Positions 46,159 to 46,249 of a stretch of 46,249 nt of DNA are shown here, in pieces. This DNA comes from Planctomycetaceae bacterium (GTDB taxonomy: Bacteria > Planctomycetota > Phycisphaerae > UBA1845 > UTPLA1). Under the pieces are notes generated by a model, which worked only from the letters and a program-made list of their open reading frames with translations, did no database searches and was not told the DNA's origin. How positions within the stretch are numbered: the stretch's first letter is position 1; each line of letters starts with the position of its first letter. The translations under genes were made by a program, and so were the position numbers. Location of the stretch: the NCBI GenBank assembly GCA_011525745.1, contig WYBU01000053.1, forward strand, positions 1 through 46,249, in the 5' to 3' direction.

Positions 46159-46249
46159 TCAATCCCACACGTACCGCTCATCAAACTCAATCTGATGCTT
46201 GTTCAACAAGGTACGCACCTCGTCCTGATACGACATCCCGCGATGATGC
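46159..46249 (-). CDS. Y1 transposase (IS200/RAYT type), C-terminal 30 residues, cut by the window edge
   Basis: The last 29 complete codons read HHRGMSYQDEVRTLLNKHQI followed by EFDERYVWD and TGA at 46159-46161. This is the conserved C-terminus of small HUH (Y1) transposases related to IS200 and REP-associated tyrosine transposases, commonly ending in (F/Y)DERYVWD. The catalytic HUH and Tyr lie outside the window. Its 3' flank is a palindrome module that also exists as a solo copy elsewhere in the window, as expected if the transposase acts on that module. Confidence 0.78.
   Translation of the reverse strand, partial: HHRGMSYQDEVRTLLNKHQIEFDERYVWD

Noticed and set aside
45831..46190. 119-codon minus-strand ORF near the right edge
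   Set aside because: It translates the three-palindrome module and overlaps the end of the Y1 transposase in another frame.

Overview
The window is GC-rich DNA from a bacterium that looks like an uncultured member of the Planctomycetota. The best lineage marker is the large lipoprotein at 30708-33134, which combines a PSCyt1-like segment with DUF1549 and DUF1553, an architecture largely confined to that phylum. An HflC/HflK operon led by a permease-HflK fusion, many predicted lipoproteins and dense families of intergenic repeats fit the same assignment. I cannot place it below phylum.

Left third (1-19100): after a tandem repeat at the very edge come an enolase-superfamily enzyme, two Spy/CpxP-like LTxxQ envelope proteins, a five-domain S1 protein, erythronate-4-phosphate dehydrogenase (pdxB), a B12-binding-domain protein, an ArsS-type radical SAM enzyme divergent from adenylylsulfate kinase (cysC), a YgfZ-like folate-binding protein, larB, NAD(P)HX dehydratase, ComF, RadA and a PilZ protein. 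These are mostly single-gene units separated by repeats. Middle (19100-33200): a polytopic membrane protein, an HDOD protein, a GT2 glycosyltransferase, an NhaD/ArsB-type antiporter, a zinc-ribbon membrane protein, small lipoproteins, tRNA-Leu(GAG), a class I fructose-bisphosphate aldolase, a retropepsin-like protein and the DUF1549/DUF1553 protein. Right third (33200-46249): a TOPRIM-like/ATPase gene pair directly behind sucC, an operon of a metal-efflux permease fused to HflK followed by HflC and HflK, a CPBP protease, RNase PH, an EamA transporter and the C-terminus of a Y1 (IS200/RAYT-type) transposase at the edge.

The most distinctive feature is the repeat landscape. Several families are recognisable: (i) REP-like palindromes preceded on one strand by a GTGG foot, including six 30-bp units that sit in frame inside sucC; (ii) MITE-like elements of about 171-175 bp with roughly 30-bp terminal inverted repeats; (iii) a composite module containing a Neisseria dRS3-like core (ATTCCC-N8-GGGAAT) and heptanucleotide tandem repeats; (iv) a three-palindrome module present at two loci, one of them beside the Y1 transposase; (v) a 331-bp duplication with a 468-bp offset.

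A second pattern concerns gene starts. About a dozen genes have a TANNNT-like -10 hexamer ending only 6-9 nt before the start codon and no Shine-Dalgarno sequence, which suggests leaderless transcripts. Genes behind another gene, or with longer leaders, usually carry a Shine-Dalgarno sequence instead. Start codons below were chosen with this rule where it helped. All functional statements are read from motifs; no database search was possible.
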